Shown: positions 1 through 7,890 of the stretch, piece after piece
Position numbering within the stretch: the stretch's first letter is position 1
Layout: every line of letters begins with the position of its first letter
NCBI GenBank assembly: GCA_009928645.1
Contig: SACH01000002.1
Span: 1 to 64,000, forward strand
Source of the DNA: Gammaproteobacteria bacterium
GTDB taxonomy: Bacteria; Pseudomonadota; Gammaproteobacteria; Chromatiales; Chromatiaceae
Direction: 5' to 3'
DNA length: 64,000 nucleotides
Position numbers and translations under genes: made by a program
The notes under the pieces: model-generated
What the model was told of the DNA's origin: nothing
Seen by the model: only the letters and a program-made list of their open reading frames with translations
Databases searched by the model: none

Positions 1-4
1 GGTA

Positions 5-289
5 TTGCAGGAGTTGAAGCGGTTGCAATTCCGCATCGCCGAGCTTGAAGCGGAGCTTGAAGCCAAGAGCAAATTACTTACTGAACGTGACACGAAAATA
101 ACGAACCTGCACACAATCATCACCAAGCAAGCCGAGCGCATCAAGCGGCAAGCGGCGCGGATAACGGAGCTGGAAGCGCTTTACGCTGGCACGAAGCGGA
201 GTAAGAAAGCCGCGACGATCAAGGCGAAGTACAAGGCGTTGAAAGCACGGGAACACACGGTAGGTATTTGGTATGGGTGGTTGAGATGA
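5..289 (+). CDS. Small coiled-coil protein, possibly cut at the window edge
   Basis: Reads from a TTG at base 5, so the true start may lie before the window. The 94 residues are almost wholly heptad-like and charged (repeated ELEAELEAK, ITELEAL), predicting one long coiled coil, followed by a basic Lys/Arg stretch and a tryptophan-containing C-terminus. No catalytic motif is visible and I do not recognise the family. Its stop overlaps the next start in an ATGA junction (286-289), the first of three such junctions, so it is translated as part of a tiny nested cassette. The sequence is AT-richer than the rest of the window, which with the gene size suggests phage or plasmid origin (inference). 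Confidence 0.55.
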   Translation: MQELKRLQFRIAELEAELEAKSKLLTERDTKITNLHTIITKQAERIKRQAARITELEALYAGTKRSKKAATIKAKYKALKAREHTVGIWYGWLR

Positions 290-426
290 GCTTCGTCGGC
301 GGACTAATCGTTGGGCTGTTCGTAGGCGCGAACGTTGGGCTATTGGTCTTCGCGCTGCTGCAATCGGCAAGTGAGATCGAGGTCGAGGACACGCACACTA
401 TCAGACGCACGGGAGGTCGGGGATGA
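286..426 (+). CDS. 46-residue single-pass membrane protein
   Basis: ATG start overlaps the previous stop (ATGA). The first 26 residues are hydrophobic and glycine-rich (MSFVGGLIVGLFVGANVG) and should form one transmembrane helix, followed by a short acidic tail. It ends in another ATGA overlap with the next small gene. The arrangement of a coiled-coil protein followed by a tiny membrane protein recalls phage accessory or lysis gene clusters, but no family match is evident and the function is unknown. Confidence 0.5.
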   Translation: MSFVGGLIVGLFVGANVGLLVFALLQSASEIEVEDTHTIRRTGGRG

Positions 427-569
427 GGTTTCGCGTTTACCTGGACGAGCAACCGTGGCGCTTCTTCGTGGTGTGGGGCGTGACAATCGGGATGTGCAGA
501 CTGCTAAGGCGCTTGGGGGAGCGCCGGCGCGGGTGGGACGAACAGCAGTGCCGGAGCGAGCGAGTATGA
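423..569 (+). CDS. 48-residue basic hypothetical protein
   Basis: Starts in the ATGA overlap with the preceding gene and ends in ATGA at 566-569. It has an aromatic/hydrophobic centre (WRFFVVWGV) and an arginine-rich second half, compatible with a small membrane-associated protein. There is no recognisable domain. The chain of three start-stop overlaps is the main reason to accept it as a gene. A further 19-codon frame from 566 runs into the dispersed repeat at 596 and stops at 625; it has a CxxC pair but I treat it as unproven. Confidence 0.4.
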   Translation: MRFRVYLDEQPWRFFVVWGVTIGMCRLLRRLGERRRGWDEQQCRSERV

Positions 570-595
570 ACAAGTGCCTGAATTGCGCTAACTCT

Positions 596-651
596 CATGA
601 GGCTGCGCGCCACCCCCCCCGATAATGAAAGATTATCCCGTAACTTTCACG
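596..651 (+). repeat. Dispersed ~63-bp repeat family, copy A
   Basis: The core CATGAGGCTGCGCGCCACC followed by a C-tract, then AATGAAAG and a CCGTAACTTTCACG-like end, matches two other places in the window: 7794-7869 (opposite orientation) and 37196-37280. This copy is the most diverged and lacks a clear upstream direct repeat. Its C-tract can also pair with the G-tract at about 658-667, giving a possible long-loop hairpin just beyond the end of the convergent cytochrome gene. Confidence 0.75.
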
Positions 652-682
652 TAAAAGGGTGGGGGGCTGACGCCAGGGCCGC

Positions 683-1972
683 TCAGGGCTTGGCGATCTC
701 CTTCTCCGCCTCGGCCATCAGCACCGGCTGCTTCAGTTCTTCCGGCAGTTGGGTGAACTTCTTCGCCAGGGAAGGCCAGAGCAGGTTGTAGTAAAGCTCA
801 CCGCGCACCAGGACCACGTCCTTGGCGGGGATCTCGTAGCTCAGCACCCGGGTCTCGTGGGGCTTGAGACGGGTGTCGGCGCCCGCCTTCTTGGCCAGGG
901 GCGGGGATACCGGCTTGCCCTCGTCGTCCACCAGGGTCAGGAACATGTAAGCCTGGGGATCATCCTCGCTGGGGTGGCCCTTGGTGCTCTGCCAGACGAC
1001 CTCGCCCTTGCCGTTGTAGGCCATGACCTTGAGGTACATGTTCCGGAACGGGGCGCCCGTGGGCAGGATGTGGGGCTGCTGATTGGTCATGCTGACGTCG
1101 ACGGCCAGCTTGTCGCCCTTGGGCTGGGCCTTGAGGTCGAAGAGCACCGAGCGCTCGAGAATGGCCTGATCATGGCCGCCGCCCAGGGAATGGTCGCTGA
1201 GGCCGCCGGACAGGGGCATGTGGCAGGAGATGCAGGTCACCTGGGTGCGGGACTGGGCATATTCGTCGCCGGTGCCGCACAGGGCGACGCCATGGGGGTT
1301 GTTGCGCTTGTCGTGGCAGCCCATGCAGGCGTCATTGGAGCGCATCAGGCTCGGGTTACCTTCCATGGGCAGCCCGGGGATCTGCTTGCCCTCGAATTCC
1401 ACCGGTTCGCCCAAGTGGGGATTGGGCTTCTGATCGCCACCGGCGCCGGCGCCACCGAAGGGATCATCGCTGGCGGTGAGTTTGCGCAGGCCCAGGTTCA
1501 GCCCCGTGGGCGCCTGGATCTTGTCGGAGACTTCATAGGCGTTGATGCCCAGGCGCAGCTTGCCGCCTCCGGCGTCTATGCCCTTGTACTTGGCCAGGGT
1601 ATGGCAGGCCACGCAGTTGACGCCCTCGGCGTAAGCGGGTTTGGCGTCCAGTTTGGTGGTTTTGTCCCGGGCGGCGTTGGGGGCATGGCAGGCGAGACAG
1701 ATGGGGTATTGCTTATTGGCCTTGGCGACCTGGCCCTCTTCGGTCGGCGAACCCACCTCGGATTGATAGAAGGCCGCATGGATGGGGTCCTTCATCGCCG
1801 AGGACTGGGCGTGCATGGAGCCGCTCCACTGCTTGTAGATCTCCTGGTGGCAGTTTTTGCAGACCTCCGAGGAAACCTGATGGATGGGATCAGCCGCCAG
1901 GGCGCTGGTGGCGCTCAGTCCCATTAGCAGGGCCAGGGCGGCGGAAGGGATCAACCCGTGGGGTGATTTCAT
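683..1972 (-). CDS. Periplasmic pentaheme c-type cytochrome
   Basis: A 429-residue secreted cytochrome. I chose the ATG at 1972 because a Sec signal (hydrophobic run ending SALAADP) begins there and a GAGGAG lies upstream; the frame stays open to 2068. Five CXXCH heme sites are visible at about residues 38, 92, 120, 216 and 247 (CKNCH, CLACH, CVACH, CMGCH, CISCH), resembling cytochrome c554-like multiheme proteins. The last ~175 residues have no heme motif and look beta-rich. It is divergent from the octaheme HAO-like gene at 2300, so it is a good candidate redox partner. Role as electron carrier is inferred from hemes and context; the exact partner is not shown. Confidence 0.85.
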   Translation of the reverse strand: MKSPHGLIPSAALALLMGLSATSALAADPIHQVSSEVCKNCHQEIYKQWSGSMHAQSSAMKDPIHAAFYQSEVGSPTEEGQVAKANKQYPICLACHAPNAARDKTTKLDAKPAYAEGVNCVACHTLAKYKGIDAGGGKLRLGINAYEVSDKIQAPTGLNLGLRKLTASDDPFGGAGAGGDQKPNPHLGEPVEFEGKQIPGLPMEGNPSLMRSNDACMGCHDKRNNPHGVALCGTGDEYAQSRTQVTCISCHMPLSGGLSDHSLGGGHDQAILERSVLFDLKAQPKGDKLAVDVSMTNQQPHILPTGAPFRNMYLKVMAYNGKGEVVWQSTKGHPSEDDPQAYMFLTLVDDEGKPVSPPLAKKAGADTRLKPHETRVLSYEIPAKDVVLVRGELYYNLLWPSLAKKFTQLPEELKQPVLMAEAEKEIAKP

Positions 1973-2299
1973 GCTTTTTAATTTCTCCTCGTGCCTCTTG
2001 GGGGTGAGGGCAACCTGATAAAGGGCCCGATCCTTATACTTCACGCCAAAAGGCATCCCGTCAACCAAGTAGTTTAGTAAGCTATTGATTATAGATATAT
2101 AATTAAAATCTTAAATACCAATTTATTTGCCCTAAAGAAACTCTCCACGGGATAATTTGGTTGGGGTCTGCGTTGCGGCCATCTAAATTTTGCTCCCGCC
2201 CGCAGCGGACGGATCTTGCCGTAACTCCGCCGAAATTCAGACGTCATCACCGAGACAATAAAAAGGCGTCGGTCCATCACTACTGAGGAGGTAATGAGG
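1973..2299. promoter_or_regulatory. Divergent promoter region between cytochrome genes
   Basis: About 330 bases without a gene, separating two divergent multiheme cytochrome genes. The stretch near 2080-2125 is markedly AT-rich (tatagatatataatt), as expected for promoters. I found no complete FNR-type palindrome; TTGAT at about 2086 has no matching right half. A strong GAGGAGGT at 2285-2292 serves the octaheme gene. Confidence 0.35.
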
Positions 2300-3784
2300 A
2301 TGCCCGGTTCACCCATCCAGTCCAGGGCACTGACCGGCCTGGGGCTTTTGTTCTTATGCCTTGCCAGCCCCCTGTGGGCGGCCAAGGTCACCCTGGACCC
2401 CAGCAACTGGGGCCATGCGGCTGGCGAGGCCTGCGTGAACTGCCATACCAAGTCCTCCGCCGGTCTGGCCCAGGAGTGGCGGGAGAGCGCCCATGCCAAG
2501 GCCGGGGTCAACTGCATGGACTGTCACCAGGCCCAGGCGGTGGACCCGGATGCCATCAAGCACGAGGGGGAGATCATCGCCACCATCGTCTCCCCCAAGG
2601 ACTGCGCCCGCTGCCATGAGACCGAGTTCAAGGAGCAGCAGGGCTCGGTCCACGCCGAGGCCTACAGCCTGATCAAGGAGCGCATCCCGGCCATGGCCGC
2701 CAACCTGACCGGTCCCGCGGTCCAGGCCGCCGGCTGTGACCAGTGCCATGGCTCTAAGGTCAAGGTCAAGGGCGATGGCACCCTGGACCCGGAGACCTGG
2801 CCCAACTCGGGCATCGGCCGGATCAACCCGGACGGGTCCAAGGGCTCCTGCTCCTCCTGTCACGGCCGCCACCTCTTTGCCAAGGCCCAGGCCCGGGAAC
2901 CGGAGGCCTGCGCCCGCTGCCATTCCGGTCCCGATTCACCGGACGCGGAGATCTTCGCCGCCTCCAAACACGGCATGCTCTTCTCCTCGCAACGGCACCG
3001 CATGAACCTGGACGCGCCCCAATGGGTTGCCGGCAAGGACTACACCGCCGCCCCCACCTGCGCCACCTGTCACATGGGCGCCGCCGGCAAACTCCCTTCA
3101 ACCCACGACGTCGGCATGCGTAACGCCTGGGCCCTCAACGCCCCCGTATCCCAACGCCAGTATCTGGTGCTGCTCGAGGATGGCGGCAAGCTGGAGATCC
3201 CCGCCGGCTCCCCGGTCCCTAAACGGGGCGAAGAGATCGCGAAGCTCGATGGCGGCCTGACCAAGGTCAAGTCCGTCGTTACCCCGGAACGGCGCCGCGA
3301 GGCCATGAGCCTGGTGTGTCTGGAATGCCACAGTAAGCCCTTCACCCAGGGTTTCATGCGCCAGTTCGATAACCTGGTGGAGTTGTTCGACGTCAAGTTC
3401 GCCATACCGGCCAAGGGCATCATGGCCGACCTCTATGCCGGCGGCTATCTGACCCCCTTGCCCTTCGACGAACCCATCGAGTTCACCTATTGGGAACTGT
3501 GGCACGACGAGGGCGCCCGGGCCCGCCATGGCGCTTCCATGGCCAGCCCGAATCACGCCTGGTGGGAAGGGATGTATCTGGTCAGTCGCAATTTCTACGG
3601 CAAGTTCCTGCCCGAGGTCCGGCAGGAGGCGGGTTCCGAAGCCCAGGCCATCATCGACCAGCATCTGACCGAGGACGCGGGTCATGGTTGGCTGGACGCG
3701 CCTGACCAAGCCAACGCCATCCTTGGCTTTGGCACCCACTATGGCCCGCCAGCAAGTCAGGCGGGTAGCGGGGGAGATCGGTAG
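2300..3784 (+). CDS. Octaheme cytochrome c, hydroxylamine oxidoreductase (HAO) family
   Basis: A 494-residue secreted protein with eight CXXCH motifs (about residues 45, 72, 102, 146, 184, 204, 254, 340), the count and spacing of the HAO/octaheme family. The ATG at 2300 is preferred over the one at 2294 because GAGGAGGT then sits 7 bases upstream; a signal peptide ending SPLWAA follows. Known relatives either oxidise hydroxylamine or, as in epsilonproteobacterial HaoA, work reductively on nitrite or hydroxylamine with a NapC-type partner. The partner lies 2 bases downstream here, favouring quinol-linked reduction. The C-terminal family motif reads SPNHAWWEGM without a tyrosine; loss of the cross-linking Tyr would fit a reductive enzyme, but this needs an alignment. 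Confidence 0.85.
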   Translation: MPGSPIQSRALTGLGLLFLCLASPLWAAKVTLDPSNWGHAAGEACVNCHTKSSAGLAQEWRESAHAKAGVNCMDCHQAQAVDPDAIKHEGEIIATIVSPKDCARCHETEFKEQQGSVHAEAYSLIKERIPAMAANLTGPAVQAAGCDQCHGSKVKVKGDGTLDPETWPNSGIGRINPDGSKGSCSSCHGRHLFAKAQAREPEACARCHSGPDSPDAEIFAASKHGMLFSSQRHRMNLDAPQWVAGKDYTAAPTCATCHMGAAGKLPSTHDVGMRNAWALNAPVSQRQYLVLLEDGGKLEIPAGSPVPKRGEEIAKLDGGLTKVKSVVTPERRREAMSLVCLECHSKPFTQGFMRQFDNLVELFDVKFAIPAKGIMADLYAGGYLTPLPFDEPIEFTYWELWHDEGARARHGASMASPNHAWWEGMYLVSRNFYGKFLPEVRQEAGSEAQAIIDQHLTEDAGHGWLDAPDQANAILGFGTHYGPPASQAGSGGDR

Positions 3785-3786
3785 CG

Positions 3787-4416
3787 ATGGCTAACTTCTT
3801 CTCCGCCATCCCCATCACCCGTCCCATCCTGATCGCCCTGGTCATCGGCGGCCTGGGCGGCATGGCCTTCATGACCTTCCTGCTGGAGTTCGACCGCTAT
3901 ACCAGTAGCAACGAGTTCTGCACCAGTTGCCACTCCATGACCTTCATGGAGGACGAGTACCGCAAATCGGTCCATTACAACCCGGTCTCGGGGGTCCGCG
4001 CCGAGTGCGGCGATTGCCATGTCTCCGCAGGCATCTTCGCCGCCACCTGGGACCATATCAAGGGCGGCAAGGACCTGTGGAAGCAGTTCTTCGGCGCCAA
4101 TTACGACGATCCGGTCATCAGCGCCCTGCACCTGCCAGAGGCCGCCTTCGCCACCCGCCACTGGTTCCGGGAGACGGAGTCAGCCACCTGTCAACGGTGC
4201 CATGTGCTGGAGGCGATTCAGGGCAAGCGTGCCGACACCGCGGCCATACACCGGGAGGAGACCGCGGGCAAAAGCTGCATCGACTGTCACGAAAATCTCG
4301 TCCACCGCCCGGTCCCCAGCCAGGAGACCTTCAAGCGTGAGGCCTGGAACCAGATGATCGAAGAGGAGTTTGGTCTGGAACCAGGTGCGGCGGAGAAATT
4401 ATTAGCCAAATTATAA
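3787..4416 (+). CDS. NapC/NirT/NrfH-type tetraheme quinol dehydrogenase
   Basis: 209 residues with one N-terminal membrane anchor (about residues 12-32) and four CXXCH sites (CTSCH, CGDCH, CQRCH, CIDCH). This is the membrane cytochrome family that takes electrons from quinol and passes them to periplasmic reductases. It begins 2 bases after the octaheme gene, so both are surely co-transcribed, matching the HaoA-HaoC arrangement of epsilonproteobacteria. The nap operon at 31-36 kb has no napC, so this protein might also serve nitrate reduction (speculative). The membrane anchor and all four heme sites are directly visible; the partner assignment is from gene order. Confidence 0.88.
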   Translation: MANFFSAIPITRPILIALVIGGLGGMAFMTFLLEFDRYTSSNEFCTSCHSMTFMEDEYRKSVHYNPVSGVRAECGDCHVSAGIFAATWDHIKGGKDLWKQFFGANYDDPVISALHLPEAAFATRHWFRETESATCQRCHVLEAIQGKRADTAAIHREETAGKSCIDCHENLVHRPVPSQETFKREAWNQMIEEEFGLEPGAAEKLLAKL

Positions 4417-4565
4417 GCTTGGCGTGAAAAACCCCGGCAGAGTCTTTCAACCTCCGAGGGTGTGGCGGGCACCTTCAGTAACGCTGCGGCCCCTCATGAC
4501 AACGCGGGCGGAAGATACCCGCAACATCTTCCACCCTCAGGGCTTCCTGGCCCCCCGCATGGCAA

Positions 4566-4805
4566 TTAACCCACCAATAGGGTCCTTTTGCGGCATTCCG
4601 CCAGGCGCCGGGCGCTGCCCGGCAGCAGGGCGGTGACAAAGGTCACAGTCAGAATGGCCAGGGCCGCCAGCCCCGAGAACAGGGCCAACGCCATGATCGG
4701 CGCCGGGAAGGCGAATGAACGGCCGGCGAATTCCAGCACCAGACCGACGATGAGCATAAAGGCGGAGAGGAACACCGCTCCGCGGAGGCGTTGGCAAGTG
4801 AGCAT
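4566..4805 (-). CDS. Small two-helix membrane protein
   Basis: 79 residues with two hydrophobic segments (about 9-26 and 33-60) separated by a short polar loop, and a basic C-terminus. It is read from ATG at 4805. It has no recognised domain. It is convergent with the tetraheme cytochrome gene upstream and followed on the other side by a short tandem repeat. Coding status rests on the clean hydrophobic pattern, which in this GC-rich DNA is less likely by chance. Confidence 0.5.
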   Translation of the reverse strand: MLTCQRLRGAVFLSAFMLIVGLVLEFAGRSFAFPAPIMALALFSGLAALAILTVTFVTALLPGSARRLAECRKRTLLVG

Positions 4806-4864
4806 GGCTGTCTCCGATGAAGGGTAGATAAGTAAATACTAATACTCTAATCGGAAATCCGCAA

Positions 4865-4900
4865 GGACGATCCGGACGATCCGGATGATCCGGATGATTC
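4865..4900. repeat. Tandem repeat, 9 bp x 4
   Basis: Four consecutive units GGACGATCC, GGACGATCC, GGATGATCC, GGATGATTC. It lies in the intergenic gap between the small membrane gene and the HPt gene, with no open reading frame across it. Confidence 0.85.
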
Positions 4901-4959
4901 TAGGGCCGGCTATTTAGATGGTCCCACCCGCCGTTTCGCTGGTTGGCCCCCCGTCTGGA

Positions 4960-5418
4960 TCACCGGCTGCCCCCCCCAGTTGCACCCCGATGCTCCGCCG
5001 AGATGGGATTCTCCACGCCGAGCAGGGCGCGGATCTCGTCGAGCACCTCGGACAGTTCCTGGTAAAAGGCGGCAAGGAGGGCCGCGTTGCCGTTCTTTTC
5101 CAGCGCCGCCGCCAGTTCCTGCAACCGGCTGGCGCCGACATTACCGCTCAAGCCCTTCAGGCTATGCAGGTTACGGCGGTCCTCCGGGTTGTCGAGGTCC
5201 AGGCGCAGGTTGGCATAGGTCTGGACGAAACCGGCCAGAACCCGCTGGTACAGCGGCATGTTGCCACCCATCAGGGCCAGTCCCCGCGCCTGATCCAGGT
5301 GGCGTTCGCCCCTGTCGGCTGCCCCGGTAACATCGGGCGTGGTGCCGCCGGGCGCGGGGCTGGCTTCGGTCCGTGGGTCATGTCGTTCATCCCACTTGTT
5401 GTCATCTATGGGGTCCAT
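4960..5418 (-). CDS. HPt (histidine phosphotransfer) domain protein
   Basis: 152 residues. The ATG at 5418 is chosen because AAGGAG lies a few bases upstream; the frame is open to 5442. The N-terminal 40 residues are polar and probably disordered; the rest is a four-helix HPt fold with the phospho-accepting histidine in LHSLKGLSGNVGA (His about 85). It is the last gene of a same-strand set FIST sensor, response regulator-diguanylate cyclase, HPt, and would relay phosphate to a receiver such as the one next door. No histidine kinase is encoded nearby, so the donor is elsewhere. Confidence 0.85.
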   Translation of the reverse strand: MDPIDDNKWDERHDPRTEASPAPGGTTPDVTGAADRGERHLDQARGLALMGGNMPLYQRVLAGFVQTYANLRLDLDNPEDRRNLHSLKGLSGNVGASRLQELAAALEKNGNAALLAAFYQELSEVLDEIRALLGVENPISAEHRGATGGGSR

Positions 5419-5498
5419 GTGATTCTCCTTCAGGTGATCCATGAGTTGATCTATGTGAAAAGTCGATAGTTAACAGCAGCTTGGTAACCGAGCGGGGG

Positions 5499-6386
5499 TT
5501 ATGGCGGGATGTGGCGAAAGATGACCCGATTGCGCCCGCTGCCTTTGGCCTGATAAAGGGCTTGGTCGGCATCGTGGAGCAGCGCGTCGATGTTGCGAGT
5601 GTCCGGGGTGCGGGAGGCCAGACCGCAACTGATGGTGCAGGTCAGGGTTCCCTCTTCGAGCGGGATGGCCAGATCGGCTACCGCCTGACGGATGGTATCC
5701 ACGGCCCCCAGGACGGCATCCGGATCGGCGGAGGGGAAGAGGATGGCGAATTCCTCCCCCCCGAGGCGGCCGAGGACCGCCTCGGGGGGGAGCCGCACGC
5801 CGATGGTGTCGGCAACCAGCCGCAGGACCTGGTCGCCCACCGCGTGGCCGTGGCGATCATTCACCCGCTTAAAATGGTCGATGTCGAGCATGACCGCCTG
5901 CAAGTCCCCCGGCCCATCGAACAGGACCGCCGCCAGATCGAAGAAGCGCCGACGGTTGGCGATCCCGGTCAGGGCGTCGAGGTAGGCGAGGTCATGCAGG
6001 CGCTGCATGAGGAACTTCAACTCCAATTGGGTCTTGACCCGGGCCAGCAGTTCCCGGGGGCGAAAGGGCTTGGTGACATAGTCCTTGCCACCGACCTCAA
6101 AGGCGCGACTGATGGTGGCCTCGTCGCTCATGGCAGAGATGAAGATGACGGGGATGGCCCGGGTGCGCTCGTCGTCCTGCAACTGGCGACAGAGTTCGAA
6201 GCCATCGATGTCCGGCATCATGATGTCGAGCAGGATCAGGTCGACGAGGGAATGGTCCAGGATCCGCCAGGCACTGGCGGCGTCGGTGACATCCCGCACG
6301 TCATAGTCCTGGAGGAGACTGGTGAGAATATCCAGGTTTTCGACCTTGTCGTCGACAGCGAGGATCACCGGTGGTGAATGGTCCAT
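5499..6386 (-). CDS. Response regulator with GGDEF (diguanylate cyclase) output
   Basis: 295 residues. The receiver domain (about 8-122) carries the acidic pair near VDDK, the phospho-acceptor Asp in LLDIMMPDIDG and the conserved Lys in VTKPF. The GGDEF domain (about 130-290) has an intact GGEEF active site, so it should make cyclic di-GMP from GTP. The residues before GGEEF do not form the RxxD inhibitory I-site, so product inhibition may be absent. It sits between the FIST gene and the HPt gene on the same strand, which suggests a small phosphorelay controlling c-di-GMP. WspR/PleD-like two-domain layout. Confidence 0.93.
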   Translation of the reverse strand: MDHSPPVILAVDDKVENLDILTSLLQDYDVRDVTDAASAWRILDHSLVDLILLDIMMPDIDGFELCRQLQDDERTRAIPVIFISAMSDEATISRAFEVGGKDYVTKPFRPRELLARVKTQLELKFLMQRLHDLAYLDALTGIANRRRFFDLAAVLFDGPGDLQAVMLDIDHFKRVNDRHGHAVGDQVLRLVADTIGVRLPPEAVLGRLGGEEFAILFPSADPDAVLGAVDTIRQAVADLAIPLEEGTLTCTISCGLASRTPDTRNIDALLHDADQALYQAKGSGRNRVIFRHIPP

Positions 6387-6453
6387 GGGCTTCCCTCAGT
6401 CAATGTGATCAGGTCAGGGTGGCCGGCGTCGGGGCCGGCGGAGGAATGGGACA

Positions 6454-7650
6454 TCAAGCATTCCGGCAAATGGCATAAATGGCCGTGGTGTAGTTGTGGT
6501 ACTCGTTCTTGCCGCCCAGGCGGGCGAATTCACCGAAGCCATACATGCCGAGCCAGGGCGGGATCTCGCCATTCTTGGCCAGGGGATACTGCATGCGGCC
6601 CACCAGTTCCTCCTTCATCACCCGGTTGAAGAGGAAGCGGCCCCGGGCCAGGCAGTCGGCGTGGAAGACGGCGACCACCTCCCGCCCGCCGATCCGGTCC
6701 ACCATCTGGCCCATCATGCGGTCCATGTCGTTGAAGATGCGCTCCTCGTCGCGCACCGTCAGCCACAGGCGGGTGCCCTCGGGACAAGTGGTGGCATAGT
6801 GCATGGCCCCGTCCGGGTCGCGCTTGGTGACCACGCGCAGGATGTGCTCATTGCCGTATTCCTCCGCCAGCTTGGGCCGCAGGTGCTCCGCCAGGGCGCC
6901 GATGGGGATGGTGTCACCGCAGGTGGCGGTCTCCGGCAGGGCCAGGCGACGGGTGTACTCGCCCCAGGCCGGGCGGCCGTCGAGTTGTAGGATGCGGTTC
7001 TCCTCCGACTTGGTCACCACCATGGGCTCGCCGACGGCGACGAAGCCATGGGTGGCCTGGGTGACGACCTCCAGAGTCGGGTCGGCAAAGCCCACGGCAT
7101 AGGCGGCGTGCTCATATACCCGGTCATCGACCATCTGGAAGCTGGCGATACCCTTCATGTTGTCGGCGGAGGTGGCGCCGAAGAGGGTCACCTCGGGCCC
7201 GAACACCGACTCGATGCCGGCGATGCAGCGGTCGTCGGCGATGTCGATGCCCGAGGCCAGGAAATAGATCATGTTGACGCCAGGGTTGGCGGTCTTGAGC
7301 TGGGTGGCCAGTTCGACGGACTTCTGGTAGGAATTGTGGCCGTAGATGCCATCGACGCTGGCGACGGCGATCTCCGTCGCGCCACGCACTGCCATGATGG
7401 CCAGGTCCTTCATGGACTCGCTTACCCCCTCCTTGCCGACGACGCCACAGCAGGAGGAGCCAACGATGCGGGCGCTGGGGGCCAGGGCCTTGGCCTCGGC
7501 GATCAGTGCCCCGTAGTCGTGACCCATGGAGGCGTGGATGACCACCAGGTCGCAGTCGGTGGTGCCCTCGCCCAGGGCGGCCTCCAGGCATTCGGCCATA
7601 GCCCGGCGGGAGTTCACCATACGGGTGCTGGCGGAGAAGAATTCAAGCAT
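6454..7650 (-). CDS. FIST-domain sensory protein
   Basis: 398 residues spanning FIST N and FIST C domains; the N half begins with an alpha/beta pattern (DLVVIHASMGHDY, RIVGSSCCGVVG) and the C half holds the typical GKNEYHNYTTAI ending. FIST proteins are putative small-ligand sensors, often upstream of signalling genes. Start at ATG 7650 has GAGGA upstream. It is first in a same-strand group with a diguanylate cyclase response regulator and an HPt protein, so it is the probable input module. No membrane segment is visible, so it should be cytoplasmic. The ligand is unknown. Confidence 0.88.
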   Translation of the reverse strand: MLEFFSASTRMVNSRRAMAECLEAALGEGTTDCDLVVIHASMGHDYGALIAEAKALAPSARIVGSSCCGVVGKEGVSESMKDLAIMAVRGATEIAVASVDGIYGHNSYQKSVELATQLKTANPGVNMIYFLASGIDIADDRCIAGIESVFGPEVTLFGATSADNMKGIASFQMVDDRVYEHAAYAVGFADPTLEVVTQATHGFVAVGEPMVVTKSEENRILQLDGRPAWGEYTRRLALPETATCGDTIPIGALAEHLRPKLAEEYGNEHILRVVTKRDPDGAMHYATTCPEGTRLWLTVRDEERIFNDMDRMMGQMVDRIGGREVVAVFHADCLARGRFLFNRVMKEELVGRMQYPLAKNGEIPPWLGMYGFGEFARLGGKNEYHNYTTAIYAICRNA

Positions 7651-7793
7651 CGGTCTGGTCCTCGTCTATTGTTGGCCTCGCCCTATTCTCGGGAACTGTC
7701 TGGTCGCCAGCGCCCTGGGGGGGATCGTTGTGGGAAATAAAGCAATTATGGCCAGAGGGGCCGGGGTTTGTAAGGTAGCCCCAGGGTCATTAG

Positions 7794-7869
7794 CGTAAAA
7801 GTCACGGCAAAGACTTTCATTTTCAGGGGGGGTGGCGCGCCGCCTCATGCCAGTCAGGATGAAAGTCAC
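7794..7869 (-). repeat. Dispersed ~63-bp repeat family, copy B
   Basis: On the minus strand this reads GTGACTTTCATCCTGACTGG, then CATGAGGCGGCGCGCCACC, a 7-C tract, TGAAAATGAAAGTCTTTGCC and GTGACTTTTACG. The GTGACTT...TACG ends at both sides are direct repeats about 63 bp apart. It lies in the gap between the FIST gene and the toxin gene. A short open frame crosses it, with the peptide MRRRATPPENESLCRDFYA, similar to one at copy A, but the C-tract length differs between copies and shifts the frame. Confidence 0.8.
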
Positions 7870-7890
7870 AGGTCGCCAATGCAGGCCACG

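Noticed and set aside
566-625. 19-codon frame with a CxxC, overlapping repeat copy A
   Set aside because: Too short; half of it is repeat DNA, although it has an ATGA junction.
749-1927. Long plus-strand open frame opposite the pentaheme cytochrome
   Set aside because: Antisense shadow of high GC and codon bias; no domain, while the other strand has five heme motifs.
2080-2110. Possible FNR half site (TTGAT) between cytochrome genes
   Set aside because: Right half is not present; a five-base match is expected by chance in AT-rich DNA.
7666-7869. 67-codon minus-strand frame over repeat copy B
   Set aside because: Explained by the repeat; frame not kept between copies because the C-tract varies.
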